From Arcuatula senhousia (lineage: Eukaryota > Mollusca > Bivalvia > Mytilida > Mytilidae), in NCBI GenBank assembly GCA_963971305.1, contig OZ020314.1, forward strand, positions 1,550,001-1,614,000: 64,000 bases of DNA, in the 5' to 3' direction. The position numbers were made by a program, and so were the translations under genes. Below the pieces are notes generated by a model. The model worked only from the letters and a program-made list of their open reading frames with translations. It was not told where the DNA came from and ran no database searches. Positions 1-9,814 of this stretch are shown here, in pieces (positions within the stretch are counted from its first letter, which is position 1; every line of letters starts with the position of its first letter).

Positions 1-302
1 TTATGTCTTGTGTATTGAAAATTGGGTCAGAAATATTTTGTAGCTCGATCTGATAACATGTAAACTGTATATAGTGCAAAATAAACGTAGTTTTAGTATT
101 ATCGTTTTCATTGGAGTAAAATCGAATGTGTTATAAAAGAAAGTATTCACTTTGTCTGGTCTAGCTCCCAAATCGGCAATCGAATCTTCCACTGCGCACC
201 CACTCCGCACCATTATTGGTTTTAATTTTCTCAGTTTGTATAATCAATGTTGTCCAAACTTATTCCATGGCTTGGAATAATCATTGTTAATTATCCATTT
301 AA
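1..302. other. Non-coding left edge
   Basis: AT-rich sequence with no supported gene. The minus-strand frame at 1-213 has no recognisable domain or splice context. Confidence 0.5.
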
Positions 303-602
303 ATCAAATTTCTTTGTGTAACTGATTATTCATTAAGCCCTTTTAATTACGTGTTAAATGTTCAATAAAAAGATGGCATGATAATTAAGTTTTATTTTTA
401 TTTTTCAACGATTAATCGGTTACTGAAAATTGACTTCATCTGACCAATCGTCAACGTTTCATTTTTGTGTACCAATTTTTCGTCCGCTCCAGCCTATTGA
501 GTCTACATGTTACAACTGATTCGTTATTCCAGAGCTTGTGATGAGTATTGAGATTGTATTGAAAGAGATTCACGCCTGACAGGCAAATCGTTAACACAGG
601 GT
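303..602 (+). repeat. 300-bp direct repeat, copy 1
   Basis: This block recurs at 2201-2500 with a constant offset of 1898, no gaps and only about five substitutions. It ends exactly where the putative LTR begins (TGTAATGATCGG at 602). It therefore probably represents the 3' end of the internal region of the same LTR retrotransposon family, left by a neighbouring or recombined copy. Confidence 0.85.
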
Positions 603-766
603 GTAATGATCGGAATATTTTAGCTAAACCCTCTATTGTTATTGCTATTATCTCCCTTGGCATTATAATAAAAGTAGCATGGTCATCAGTCTGTTCTTTG
701 TCTCAGCAGTTTTTAAATACAACATAATTCAGGTCATACACACATACAAAACACACGGTCATCACA
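602..766 (+). mobile_element. Putative LTR of a Ty3/gypsy-like element
   Basis: The segment starts TGTAATGATC and ends GGTCATCACA, so it has TG...CA ends, and is about 165 bp long. It holds an A-rich ATAATAAAA signal near 665. It is followed at 768 by a TGGCGACGAGGAT primer-binding-like sequence and then by gag. No second identical LTR was found in the window, so the limits rest on the TG/CA ends and on the neighbouring primer site. Confidence 0.55.
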
Positions 767-767
767 T

Positions 768-785
768 TGGCGACGAGGATAAAAC
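768..785 (+). other. Putative primer-binding site
   Basis: TGGCGACGAGGATAAAA begins one base after the LTR end and 27 bases before the first gag ATG, the normal place for a tRNA primer-binding site. The tRNA species was not identified. Confidence 0.5.
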
Positions 786-794
786 GGTAACAAC

Positions 795-1792
795 ATGACA
801 GCACAGTTCAACTTGCCAGCATTTCCATGTTTTGATGTTGAAACTGACAAATCAATGCAGGGCCCCGTTGGCAAAAGTGGGTCGATCGTCTGGAAAATCT
901 TTTCATCGGTTTAGACATTGATGATGCAGGAAGAAAGAGAGCCCTTCTACTCCACTACGCTGGAGAAAGAGTGTATGACATTTACGATGTCGAAGAGGGG
1001 GGAACTGATCCAACATATGATGCAACAAAGAAAGTTTTGACCGATTATTTCGCCCCCAAGAAGAACATACAAATGGTCATGTACAAATTTAGGTCCTACA
1101 AACAATTAGAAGGCCAAACACTTGATGAATTTGTAACAAAACTCCGCAAACTTGCCAAAAACTGTGAATTTGCAGATGTAAACAAAGAAATCTTTACACA
1201 GGTTATTCAAAATTGCAAATCCAACAGACTAAGACGTAGAGCACTAAGAGAACCAGACAAAACGCTAGATGACATATTAACATTAGGCAGGGCTTTAGAA
1301 CTAGCAGACTCACAAGCCTCAGCCATGGAGACAGAGCATGCACATGTTAATAAAGTAAAGACACAAAACATAAAGTACACAAACAAATATCAAAGTACTG
1401 ACAGTACTCAATTCACAAGCACAAATAAGAAACCTAGAAATCCAATAAAGAAGGAAAGCCAAACATGTCGTAACTGTGGTGGACAATACCCGAATAAATC
1501 TGAATGCCCAGCCAAAGGAGCAACATGTCACTACTGCAAAAAGCAGAACCATTTCAAAACAGTCTGTAGATCAAGACAGAAATCAGGGAAGGTCAGAGAA
1601 ATCCAAACTGAACAACCAGATAGTGGTAACAATTATAGTAGTAGTGATGATGAATATGTTTATTCACTGCGACAAAGTGTTGAACATGTCAGTGCTGTAA
1701 ATGAAAATGGTCCAAGAGTCAATGTTTTAGCAAACAACAAGGTCTGTAACTTTCTCCTTGACAGTGGTGCAACTACTAACATTCTTGATTAG
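795..1792 (+). pseudogene. gag: gag with zinc knuckles and start of retropepsin, frameshifted
   Basis: The capsid-nucleocapsid polyprotein of a Ty3/gypsy-like LTR retrotransposon, which would package element RNA in cytoplasmic particles. The ATG at 795 opens the frame, but one base is missing near 855 so the rest continues in the frame of 971-1792. A gag capsid-like part is followed by two CCHC-type knuckles (one starting CRNCGG at about 1470, the next CHYCKK at about 1530; the first is atypical). The frame ends with the protease signature LLDSGATTNILD and then a TAG at 1790. The reading frame breaks exactly where the next segment is inverted, so protease and polymerase cannot be made. This is a dead copy. 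Confidence 0.85.
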
Positions 1793-2133
1793 AAAACATA
1801 CAAACAGCTTGGACAGCCACGACCTATTAGTAGTTTTATATGTGTCCCTTTGTACTTTCCGATTCCATCAAATAGTTTAGGATAGTCCTTCGTAGGGTCG
1901 TTTACACTGTTGACTATCTTGATCAGACCTAACCTTTTATATAGTTGAAAGCCTAGAAGTGCACCATGGTTTCCTTCGACAATGCAAAATGTATCTGTGT
2001 CAATCTTATTTCTTGTTTCTATTGTCAGTTCACATGTCCCTTTTATTTTCAACGCTTTTCCTCCTCCGTAAGGAAATAAGGTTGGATGTTTTCCTTTTGT
2101 AAGTCGTGGCTGTCCAAGCTGTTTGTATGTTTA
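1789..2133 (-). pseudogene. Inverted protease-to-RT linker piece of the LTR element
   Basis: Read on the minus strand, the frame at 1789-2052 looks like the region that normally follows retropepsin in gypsy pol (segments GNHGALLGFQLYKRLGL and YPKLFDGIGKYKGTH). It is flanked by a 30-bp inverted repeat, 1794-1823 and 2103-2132, whose left copy continues the gag-pro frame in the normal direction. The segment has therefore been inverted with its first 30 bp duplicated. No RT, RNase H or integrase follows. Confidence 0.75.
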
Positions 2134-2200
2134 GGGACAATCGAATCGTTCTACCGTTGGCATTACGTGCACAGGCTATACATATTGCACATGAGGGTCA

Positions 2201-2500
2201 ATCAAATTTCTTTGTGTAACTGATTATTCATTAAGCCCTTTTAATTACGTGTTAAATGTTCAATAAAAAGATGGCATGATAATTAAGTTTTATTTTTATT
2301 TTTCAACGATTAATCGGTTACTGAAAATTGACTTCATCTTACCAATCGTCAACGTTTCATTTTTGTGTAGCAATTTTTCGTCCGCTCCAGCCTATTGAGT
2401 CTACATGTTACAACTGGTTCGTTATTCCAGAGCTTGTGAGGAGTATTGAGATTGTATTGAAAGAGATTAACGCCTGACAGGCAAATCGTTAACACAGGGT
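2201..2500 (+). repeat. 300-bp direct repeat, copy 2
   Basis: Gap-free match to 303-602 (about 98 percent). After 2500 the sequence does not continue into the LTR sequence seen after copy 1, so the 3' LTR of this element is missing or was replaced. Confidence 0.85.
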
Positions 2501-2670
2501 TATGTTGCTCCCAGATTCTTGTCGTCAGTCAAGAAACTTTACTAAATACATCATGTACTCGTAGACAGATACGAGATTTCTAAGTTGAGCGCAGACATCG
2601 GTTTCACTAAGAGTTTTGTATTGTCATCCTTTCCGAAGTTAACCGTGAAAAAAATCGATGGTTGAAAGCG

Positions 2671-3250
2671 TGACAGGTGTGCTATAGCAAGCAGACACTC
2701 TTTACTCTTTTTACTCTTGTTTTAATTTGCGGTCACGTGATGATTGCAGTTCGGTTGTTATATGCGTTTTTGTGCTATTAATCCGACAGGCGAAGTGTGC
2801 TTAAGTGCTAACGTTTGTTTAAGATTAAACACGTTTCAATAACTTTGATATCTTGAACCACTAGTTGGTCTACAGATACCTGTTTGTGGTCAACTTTCAT
2901 TCTTCGACCCTAATGTCCTAATTCTACAAGAGCTAAAGAAATTTTACTAAATACATCATGTACTTGTAGACAGCGTGACAGGTGTGCTATAGCAAGCAGA
3001 CACTCTTTACTCTTTTTAATCTTGTTTTAATTTGCGATCACGTTGGTGATTGCAGTTTGGTTGTTATATGCGTTTTTGTGCTATTAATCCGACAGGCGAA
3101 GTGTGCTTAAGTGCTAACGTTTGTTTAAGATTAAACACGTTTCAATAACTTTGATATATTGAACCACTAGTTGGTTTACAGATACCTGTTTGTGGTCAAC
3201 TTTCATTCTTCGACCATGACCCTAATGTCCTAATTCTACAAGAACTAAAG
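2671..3250 (+). repeat. Tandem duplication, unit about 305 bp
   Basis: Two units, about 2671-2975 and 2976-3250. Both start TGACAGGTGTGCTATAGCAAG and continue through CGTTTTTGTGCTATTAATCC and CACTAGTTGGT with few differences. A partial third piece (AAATACATCATGTACT) occurs near 2541. The start resembles the end of the dispersed family at 59,160-59,400, read in reverse. Confidence 0.8.
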
Positions 3251-3320
3251 TCCTATAGACCAACACTGGATCGATTTTAACGTGACGGGTGTGATATAGC
3301 AAGCAGGAACTGAGTTTACT

Positions 3321-3509
3321 GTCATTTCCAAAACATATTTCAAAGATAAAATTTGTTACACACTAGAACAAGTTTGCAGTATGCTTGATTTCCTCATTGA
3401 CAACACATTTGTCACCTTCGGAGGAGATATTTTTCAACAACAAATCGGCATTCCAATGGGCACAAAATGTGCTCCTCTCCTCGCCGAGGATTTTTCTCAC
3501 ACTCGTTAG
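3321..3509 (+). pseudogene. Penelope-like reverse transcriptase fragment
   Basis: A short open stretch reads MLDFLIDNTFV from 3381, then a phenylalanine-rich step and QQIGIPMGTKCAPLLA. The IGIPMG...CAPLLA block is a conserved RT motif typical of Penelope-like elements. The next motif, which should lead to the catalytic YxDD loop, is disrupted, and a TAG ends the frame at 3507-3509. A short inverted repeat (GTTAGATATTTGTCA near 3505 against TGATAAATATCTAAC near 3550) follows. This is a degraded scrap with no endonuclease. Confidence 0.7.
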
Positions 3510-3799
3510 ATATTTGTCAAAGGAAACTCGCAAATGCTCGTTTCCCAATTTGATAAATATCTAACTCGATGTTATAAAAATCCGTATCCCATCACTTATA
3601 GTTGTAAAACCTGTATTTCCCTGCTTGTCCCAAAACATGATAAATAATCAAAATAGCGACTAGCCGATACAAGAATGAAAACATAGGTAAGTTTCGGGTT
3701 GGATAGTGGTTGTGCGTCAACAATGCAACAATGGTAGAACAAAAACAAAACCAACAAGAACGGAATTCCTACACCCCCCCCACCCCCGGCCGTGTGGCA

Positions 3800-4180
3800 A
3801 AAACTTTAAGTACGCTCGTTAAATAGGAGGTAGACCTGGAAATGCTTCCCTCCGTATGAGACCCCTATCTTAAGCTTCATACCAAATATCGTAAGCTTAG
3901 GAATAGTAATAGATGAGAAATGTTGAACGAAATTTTTTCCATTATGACCCTTTGACATGCTTAGTCAGCTTGTTAAACAGGAAGTAGGAAAGCCGCAGAC
4001 CTGGAAACGCATCTCACCACATGGGACCCCTACCTAAAGCTGCATACCAAATATTAAAAGCCTTGGATTACAAGTTGCTGAGAAATATGTTACGGACAAA
4101 AGTGCGACGGACAAATGGACGGATGGACGCCCGACATTTTTATATGCCCGCTCCGCGTGTCGGCGGGAAAAAAATGAAAA
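3800..4180 (+). repeat. Dispersed repeat, CACATGGGACCCCTA family
   Basis: Contains GACCTGGAAACGCATC, then CACATGGGACCCCTACCTAAAGC, then a GACGGAC-rich tail. Related sequence lies at 42,830-43,170, inside the large transposon. Non-coding; the frame at 4021 is incidental. Confidence 0.65.
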
Positions 4181-4236
4181 ATAACAAAAACAAACACAGA
4201 AATCTAAATAACCCTAAAATAGAGAAAGGTCCTACA

Positions 4237-4619
4237 CAGGCAAAATGTTGACTGCGTTTAACGTGCGTCTGGCGTACGTTAAACGCATGTCATCTGACGC
4301 ATATTAGATTGGCGTTTTTAACCGCGTACGTCTGACGCACTTTAGAAATTTATCTTGGCAATATTTTTATTTCATAGTAAAACACACTAAATAAATAACT
4401 TACTAACTTCATACATTTAAGGAAACTATATGTCTGACGTATGGTAAACGTACGTTTACAGCACGTTTAAAAAACGTACGTCTGACATATGTTTTTACAA
4501 TAATTTGACGTACGTTTACCGTACAGCGGTTAGAAGCGTATGTTTAACGTACGTTTATGCACTGCGTCAGACGCACGTTTTTATTAACGTACGTCAGACG
4601 TATGTCTAAATTTTGCCTG
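4237..4619. mobile_element. MITE built of palindromic ACGT words
   Basis: Terminal inverted repeats CAGGCAAAA (4237) and TTTTGCCTG (4619) bound about 383 bp. The interior repeats GACGTACGTTTA/AACGTACGTCTGACG-type words in both orientations, so most of the element can fold on itself. No coding capacity. Confidence 0.7.
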
Positions 4620-4622
4620 CAT

Positions 4623-5200
4623 ATTCCTGTTGGTAGGAGGAAGTTGCTTGCTACTTTTGCACTGTTTACGAAATTAGAGGTGAATAAAGTAAATTAATGT
4701 TCAGGTTCGTTCGTTCGTCCATCTGCCCTTTATAAAAATGTCCACTTACAGGGTTAAGTTAGTTTTAGATTGAGATATATTTATTGTCGTGAAGGTTTAT
4801 ACAAGGTTATATGCATCTGTTTAACATCAGTGTTGGTTGCATTTTTTGCAAGTTTGACAAATCTTTTTCGTCTTCGCTTTTTTGTCCAATGTTTGTGTTA
4901 TATATAACCTACAGTTATTCATTCGAGACAACATAGAAGTACATTTTTGCTAAAGGTTATCCTTCGAAATGTGAGCCTTCTGCTTCACCAATATTGTCAG
5001 AAGAATTTACTTGAACTAGTATACGAAAACGCTATTAGCTGTACCATATGCTTAATCCCTATACCCAGACTTTTGTACTGTTTAAACTTAAACACATAAG
5101 ACAATCCTTGGACACATTTTTACTCTTGACAGATAGAGCATTTCTTAGTATCAAGCGCCTATTATTCCAGTCAAGGTATTTTCATTTTGTTATGTTAATC
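4623..5200. other. Intergenic, nothing recognised
   Basis: AT-rich, no supported gene or structured repeat. Confidence 0.5.
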
Positions 5201-5640
5201 CCCCACTTTGGTGGGAAGGCATATTTTTATTCTGTCCGTCCGTCTGTCTGATTGTCCTGTCGTCTGTCCGTCACACTTATTCCGCTCATCTCCTTAAAGA
5301 AAGTTGATATGTAGCAAGGACACCATAAATATGTAGTTGTGCAAAATTAACAGGACATTTCTATCCTCAATATTTTGTGGGATTTATTGCCCATTGACCT
5401 TCAGACTTTTCCATTACCCATCTTAATCACATGTTTCCGCTCTCAGCTTATCAAAAACTACAAGTACATATGACAATGAAATTTTATGAAACTCGGTATG
5501 TAGCCAGTACACTATGTACTTGTGCATATAACGGAAAGTTTGAAAGAAAATAACAAAATCTAGGTCTCTCACTGGCCTGTAGAAAGAATTTCGGTAACTT
5601 GAATGGTGGTACTGTAAAAACATGTACACAAAAGCCCGAT
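5200..5640. repeat. Dispersed repeat, GTCCGTCTGTC-rich
   Basis: Begins CCCACTTTGGTGGGAAGGC, then CTGTCCGTCCGTCTGTCTG and two related blocks beginning TTGATATGTAGCAAGGACACC and GAAACTCGGTATGTAGCCAG. It looks like an interspersed repeat, not a gene. Confidence 0.5.
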
Positions 5641-5821
5641 ATTTAAAGTTATTTTATCAACATTTCTATCTTTTTAAATTGTAAGTTTTTTTTATATCCC
5701 CGCTTCAAAGAAGTTTTCTGAGCGACTACATGACACAGAAGCCTGGTATTTTGCATATAAATGTAGCTTCATCTTAATTATAGTACCATATGGAGTATAT
5801 AATAATTCTATTCCCCTATGT

Positions 5822-6062
5822 AGGGGGGTGGACAGGGGGGTCCCCTTCCCCCGCTCCCCGCCCCCACCATCCCCGCTTCCCGCCCCCTCCACCTCTGCTC
5901 CCCACCCCAGTCATCCCCGCTCCCCGCCCTCTCAACTCCAGTACCCCCGACCCCTCTGTCTGCCGTACCCCCGCTTCCCGACCCTTCCACCCCGTTCCCC
6001 GAACCCTTTACCCCCGCTGACCGCCCCCTCAACCCCCGTACCCCCGTCCCCCCTGTCCGCCC
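5822..6062. repeat. C-rich minisatellite
   Basis: Degenerate tandem units of the type CCCCGCTCCCCGCCC fill the stretch, in strong contrast to its AT-rich surroundings. Overlapping proline-rich or glycine-rich frames on both strands are by-products of composition. Confidence 0.85.
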
Positions 6063-6590
6063 CCACGTCTATGTTTTATACTTCCTGTCTACCGGATACT
6101 AAGGTTTTTACACATAATGGACATATTTGCAAAATTTCCGTCAAAGTTTTCTAAGCAACTACAATACATGATGCAAAGGCCTGATATTTGCATATAGTTT
6201 ATCCTAAAGTATACCATAAAGCAGATAGCAATCTGATGTTCCTAGATCGTCTGCTTCCTGTTTACCAAATACTGAGGTTTTTACACATGAATATTTGTTT
6301 ACACATATTTACACATATGTCTGCATAATATTCCATATTCTTTCGGTTTTAATAATTTCACAGATTCATAAAGTTGTTTTACATCTTATAATTTGATTCA
6401 AAATCAGGATAACAAAGACTGTATTTAGCTATCATCCATACATGTAATGAATCATTTCATTGGTCTAGCTGTTACTGTAGCAAAAGACGATTGGATATAA
6501 AACGAATAGATTTACAAAAACCAAATAGAGAAAACACTTTTATTAAAAGGTTAATAAATGACACTTGAACAGATCGCATCAGTTCTGTGT
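6063..6590. other. Intergenic, nothing recognised
   Basis: AT-rich; contains two similar stretches (around CTACCGGATACTAAGG and TTTACCAAATACTGAGG), so probably repeat-derived. Confidence 0.4.
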
Positions 6591-6995
6591 TCATGATACA
6601 ACAATGAAAATACGAGTTTGAAATGTTCCCCCCCTGTAGATTGATTGAAATTTATTTATTGATAGATCAGATACAATATCACTGCTCGTAGATGGTCCTT
6701 CTTCATCTGTCGGGACGGTGCACGTGTCTTGTGGCCCCGCTTGTGACTTCGTCAGCGATTCCCTTAAACGGATCCTGTCCCCTATTGTAACGACACCAAG
6801 AGCGGCAAGTTCTTCGTCTGATAGTTGCTTGGCGATTTTCATATCAATTGTTTGTTCAAGAAAACGTTCGGCGAGAGTGCCCACTCCCAAAACAGAACCG
6901 CCTCCATACTTCCCATTTTGATTGGAGGTGAGTGTGAACTTTATCCGAGTGCGGAAATTGTCGTTGATTTCCGATTTCCCCCGAGTAACAACCAC
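6591..6995 (-). CDS. SAM-like domain reading frame
   Basis: A 134-residue frame. Residues about 36-80 look like a sterile alpha motif-type helical bundle: LAERFLEQTIDMKIAKQL, then SDEELAALGV and IGDRIRLRESL. The ELxxLGVxxIGDRIRLR ending is the characteristic last-helix signature of SAM domains, which mediate protein-protein contacts. The tail is Ser/Thr/Asp-rich. It may be a single exon: nothing joins it obviously on either side. Upstream on this strand lies the minisatellite at 7,018-7,375, which keeps the frame open artificially. The exact start and end are uncertain, and I do not know the parent protein; a transposon-associated gene is possible. Confidence 0.4.
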   Translation of the reverse strand: MVVTRGKSEINDNFRTRIKFTLTSNQNGKYGGGSVLGVGTLAERFLEQTIDMKIAKQLSDEELAALGVVTIGDRIRLRESLTKSQAGPQDTCTVPTDEEGPSTSSDIVSDLSINKFQSIYRGGTFQTRIFIVVS

Positions 6996-7017
6996 TTAAA
7001 AGAGCATCTTATGCTAT

Positions 7018-7375
7018 AACGACAGCGTATAAAGTTGTAACCACATAGTATAAAGTTGTAATCACATAGTATAAGTATGTACCTACATAGTATAATGTTG
7101 TAATCACAAAGTATAATGCTGTAAGTACTGAGTATAATGTTGCACAAACTTAGTATAATGTTGTTACAGCATAGTATAATGGTGTAATCACAGATTATAA
7201 TGTTGAAAAGACAGCGTATAATTATGTAACCACAGAGTATAACGTTGTAACCCCAGAGTATAATGGTGTAACCCCAGATTATAATGTTAAATAGACACTG
7301 TAAAATGATCCATGCAACGACTGAGTATAAAGTTGTAACCACTTAGTATAATGCTGTCACCACGGAGCACAATAT
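7018..7375. repeat. Minisatellite, about 21-24-bp unit
   Basis: Roughly 15 degenerate copies of AGTATAATGTTGTAACCACAG. On the minus strand this gives an open frame with a seven-residue periodicity (NIILCGY-like), which is a consequence of the repeat. Confidence 0.9.
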
Positions 7376-8207
7376 TCTGTGTTGTGTTGTTTGTGTGGGT
7401 TTAAACCCTTTTGACAGGATTCTTGAAGTATAACAAACTATACTACCTAAGCATGTGGCTACTTGTATGTAATAAATTATACAGTATAAACTTATTATTT
7501 GTGTTGTCCGCTGAATGATACTTTGCAATCCGTAAATTTTCTGAGTTTTTTTTAAGTATTTACTACAACGTGAACTTAGTAAAAACGCTGATTTAATATT
7601 TTATGTACATAGCTTTTGCCGTCGTCAGTTTTTTTCTTTCTTTATTTCGAAGGTAGATGATCATATATAGTGTTCGGTTCCGTACGCCCGTTCGTCAACT
7701 CGTCGGTCCCAAATTAGTTTTACATACAGTTTGTCTTATTAACATACCCTATCTCTTACTAGTATAACAAAATACGCACTGGTCGATTTCTTTTATATTT
7801 CCAAGATGGACAGTATTTTTTTCGGTTAAATGAAAAAAAATAACACGAAAGGGCTTCCGGCGTCTCGCAGAAATCACACCTGGTAAACCTCAACTAGAAG
7901 AGTTCACGAAAGAATAACAAAACGTACTAAGATTCACGTAAAGGCATTTAAATAGAATATGTTTTGTCCGGCGAAGAAAAAAGTAACAAGTTTGGATTCT
8001 GTTTTGAATTTTGTATCATTTTGAAACACACATATTTACCAAAACCATTTTATGTGAACTCATCTTACAGCAGGTGGAAATTGGCTTGCGTTTACCCTAT
8101 TTGCATTTAAATACTACAATACTACAACACCGAACAACACAATGAAGGTCTCGTAGGCAAAAAAAAATCTGAATAATTACGGATTTACTTTAAAAAAATT
8201 ATTTTCG
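7376..8207. other. Intergenic, diverged repeat
   Basis: No gene. Around 7,905-7,970 (AACAAAACGTACT, CATTTAAATAG) it resembles the family at 58,300-58,590 and 60,308-60,660. Confidence 0.4.
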
Positions 8208-8680
8208 TCAAGTGAGTGAATGAGTGAATTGTTGTTTTACGCTCTTGCAACGCTATATAGGTTATTTAAAGGCGATGAACATGATATGATGATGAGAAAA
8301 TAGGATGAGGTGGGAAACAAAGAAACAGTAAATTTTGAAGACCACAGGAAAATGCCGGGAGATATGGGTAGAGGCGGAAAATTGAGCCTATGTGGCGCAG
8401 TTATTGGCTGTCAACAATATGGATCTTTTACGTGCATGAAGCGTGGCACTCTCCACACACGTTGGCCCACTATGGTCAGTGGCCAGGTTTTCCGTATTAT
8501 AGACCAGACAACACCGCGGGACGAAGGCCACCCTATTTAGCCACCAAGGGTTCACACCTTGGTCGGTCTGTGGGCTGGACACTATAGCACCTATGTCAGA
8601 ATCGCACGACCCTTAGTCGCATTTTATGACAAGCTAGGCTCTGCGCCGGTCCTATTCGTCTCCCGGGTCCCGTACGAGAC
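8208..8680. repeat. Interspersed repeat beginning GTGAGTGAATGAGTGAATT
   Basis: The start, followed by GTTGTTTTACGCTCTTGCAACG, resembles a GAGTGAGTG...TTTTACG repeat type familiar from mollusc genomes. The rest (GTTGGCCCACTATGG, CACCTTGGTCGGTC, TTAGTCGCATTTTATGAC) is GC-richer than its surroundings. Frames at 8,310-8,590 overlap on both strands and are not supported as genes. Confidence 0.5.
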
Positions 8681-8689
8681 TTAAATGGT

Positions 8690-9376
8690 ATTTGATCAAG
8701 GTGTAAAGTAAAGATACATGTATGTGCTTATAGTTTTAGGGTTAAAGCTTTTGGAAATATCTGTTAGTTTGGCTGCCTAAAACCTGGTTTAACCCATATA
8801 ATAATATCTTTTGAAATGCCTGTACTAAGTCCGGACAATCACGATCTTGAATTTTTCTGGTCTGTCTTCCTTGTTTTTTTAGATCGTTCATCCAAGTACA
8901 CTAGTCTTTTTTACCTTTCTTTATGCGGGCTTAGCAAAATTGACGTTATTTGCAATTGTTTAAATATGTAGAAATTTCCTTGACAAAGGGATTGGTTCGT
9001 TCCCATGAGAAGTGAAACAGAATGCCATTAAGTTTTATATAAAAGTAACTTTATTAGTCATTAATTAAGTCTTCTTTCCTCAAACTTCTTTTTTTCGAAA
9101 TATTTATAAAAAATAGCAAAAGAAAAGGATGCAGTATTGATTTTTATGTTTTTTTTTCGAAAGAGGTAAAACTTTTTGATTTAGTTCTTCCTGCATATAC
9201 GACCAAATAAATTGTATTCCTTATGTTACTCCATTAATTTTCCCTACGCGTGTCTGCATCGACAAAAAATATCAGTAAAATATCACGGCATGCTGAATAA
9301 AATAAAATCGGAAACGAATGTGAAGCGTCGAACGTCGCGCCATTTGATGGAGCACATTATGACGTTACGTAACAAC
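8690..9376. other. Intergenic with AAACCTGGTTTAACCC repeat
   Basis: Around 8,777-8,890 it matches 27,510-27,620 (AAACCTGGTTTAACCC, TTTTGAAATGCCTGTA, GTCTTCCTTGT), a diverged interspersed copy. Otherwise nothing is recognised. Confidence 0.55.
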
Positions 9377-9384
9377 CGCTAGAG

Positions 9385-9594
9385 TGGGTGGTAAAGGGTT
9401 TTTTTCGTGCATCGTGTTGGTGAGCAATTTTTATTTCCCGTTCAGCCGTGCATGGAGGTTTATCGTGCATCGTGTTTCTCTATTTTATTTTTCGTTCATC
9501 GTGATTATCATTTTTTTAATTGGCCGTTCATCGTGTATTACCATTTTTATTGGTCGTTCATCCGTGCATGTACCCCCCCCCCTTTTACCACCCC
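9385..9594. mobile_element. hAT-like MITE with 8-bp target duplication
   Basis: CGCTAGAG is present on both sides (9377-9384 and 9595-9602). Inside lie imperfect inverted ends, TGGGTGGTAAAGGG on the left and CCTTTTACCACCCC on the right. The interior repeats a CGTTCATCGTG-type word. An 8-bp duplication fits the hAT superfamily. Confidence 0.65.
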
Positions 9595-9814
9595 CGCTAG
9601 AGGCGCTCAATTACGTATACTTTACCTTAAGGTAAAATCATAATTATTACATAATAAACCATTTGTTTTTGCTTCCTCAGTCCTCTTATTCTATTATAAC
9701 AGGACGAAGAACCTAAAGGATATACTAATTTGTTTGCCACTTAGGCACGAGCACGGGATTTTTATTCTTTAATTTTAGTTTACAATAGACTGGTCCCCGC
9801 TCGTAATATTCAGT

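Noticed and set aside
3363..3548. Minus-strand protein
   Set aside because: It is the shadow of the plus-strand Penelope-like RT fragment.
5790..6154. Proline-rich proteins
   Set aside because: Two overlapping plus frames and two minus frames, all from the C-rich minisatellite.
7018..7375. CRISPR array or membrane protein gene on the minus strand
   Set aside because: Units are contiguous and degenerate without unique spacers; the hydrophobic frame is a translation of the minisatellite.
8310..8590. Three overlapping small genes
   Set aside because: They overlap on both strands within an interspersed repeat and have no domain.
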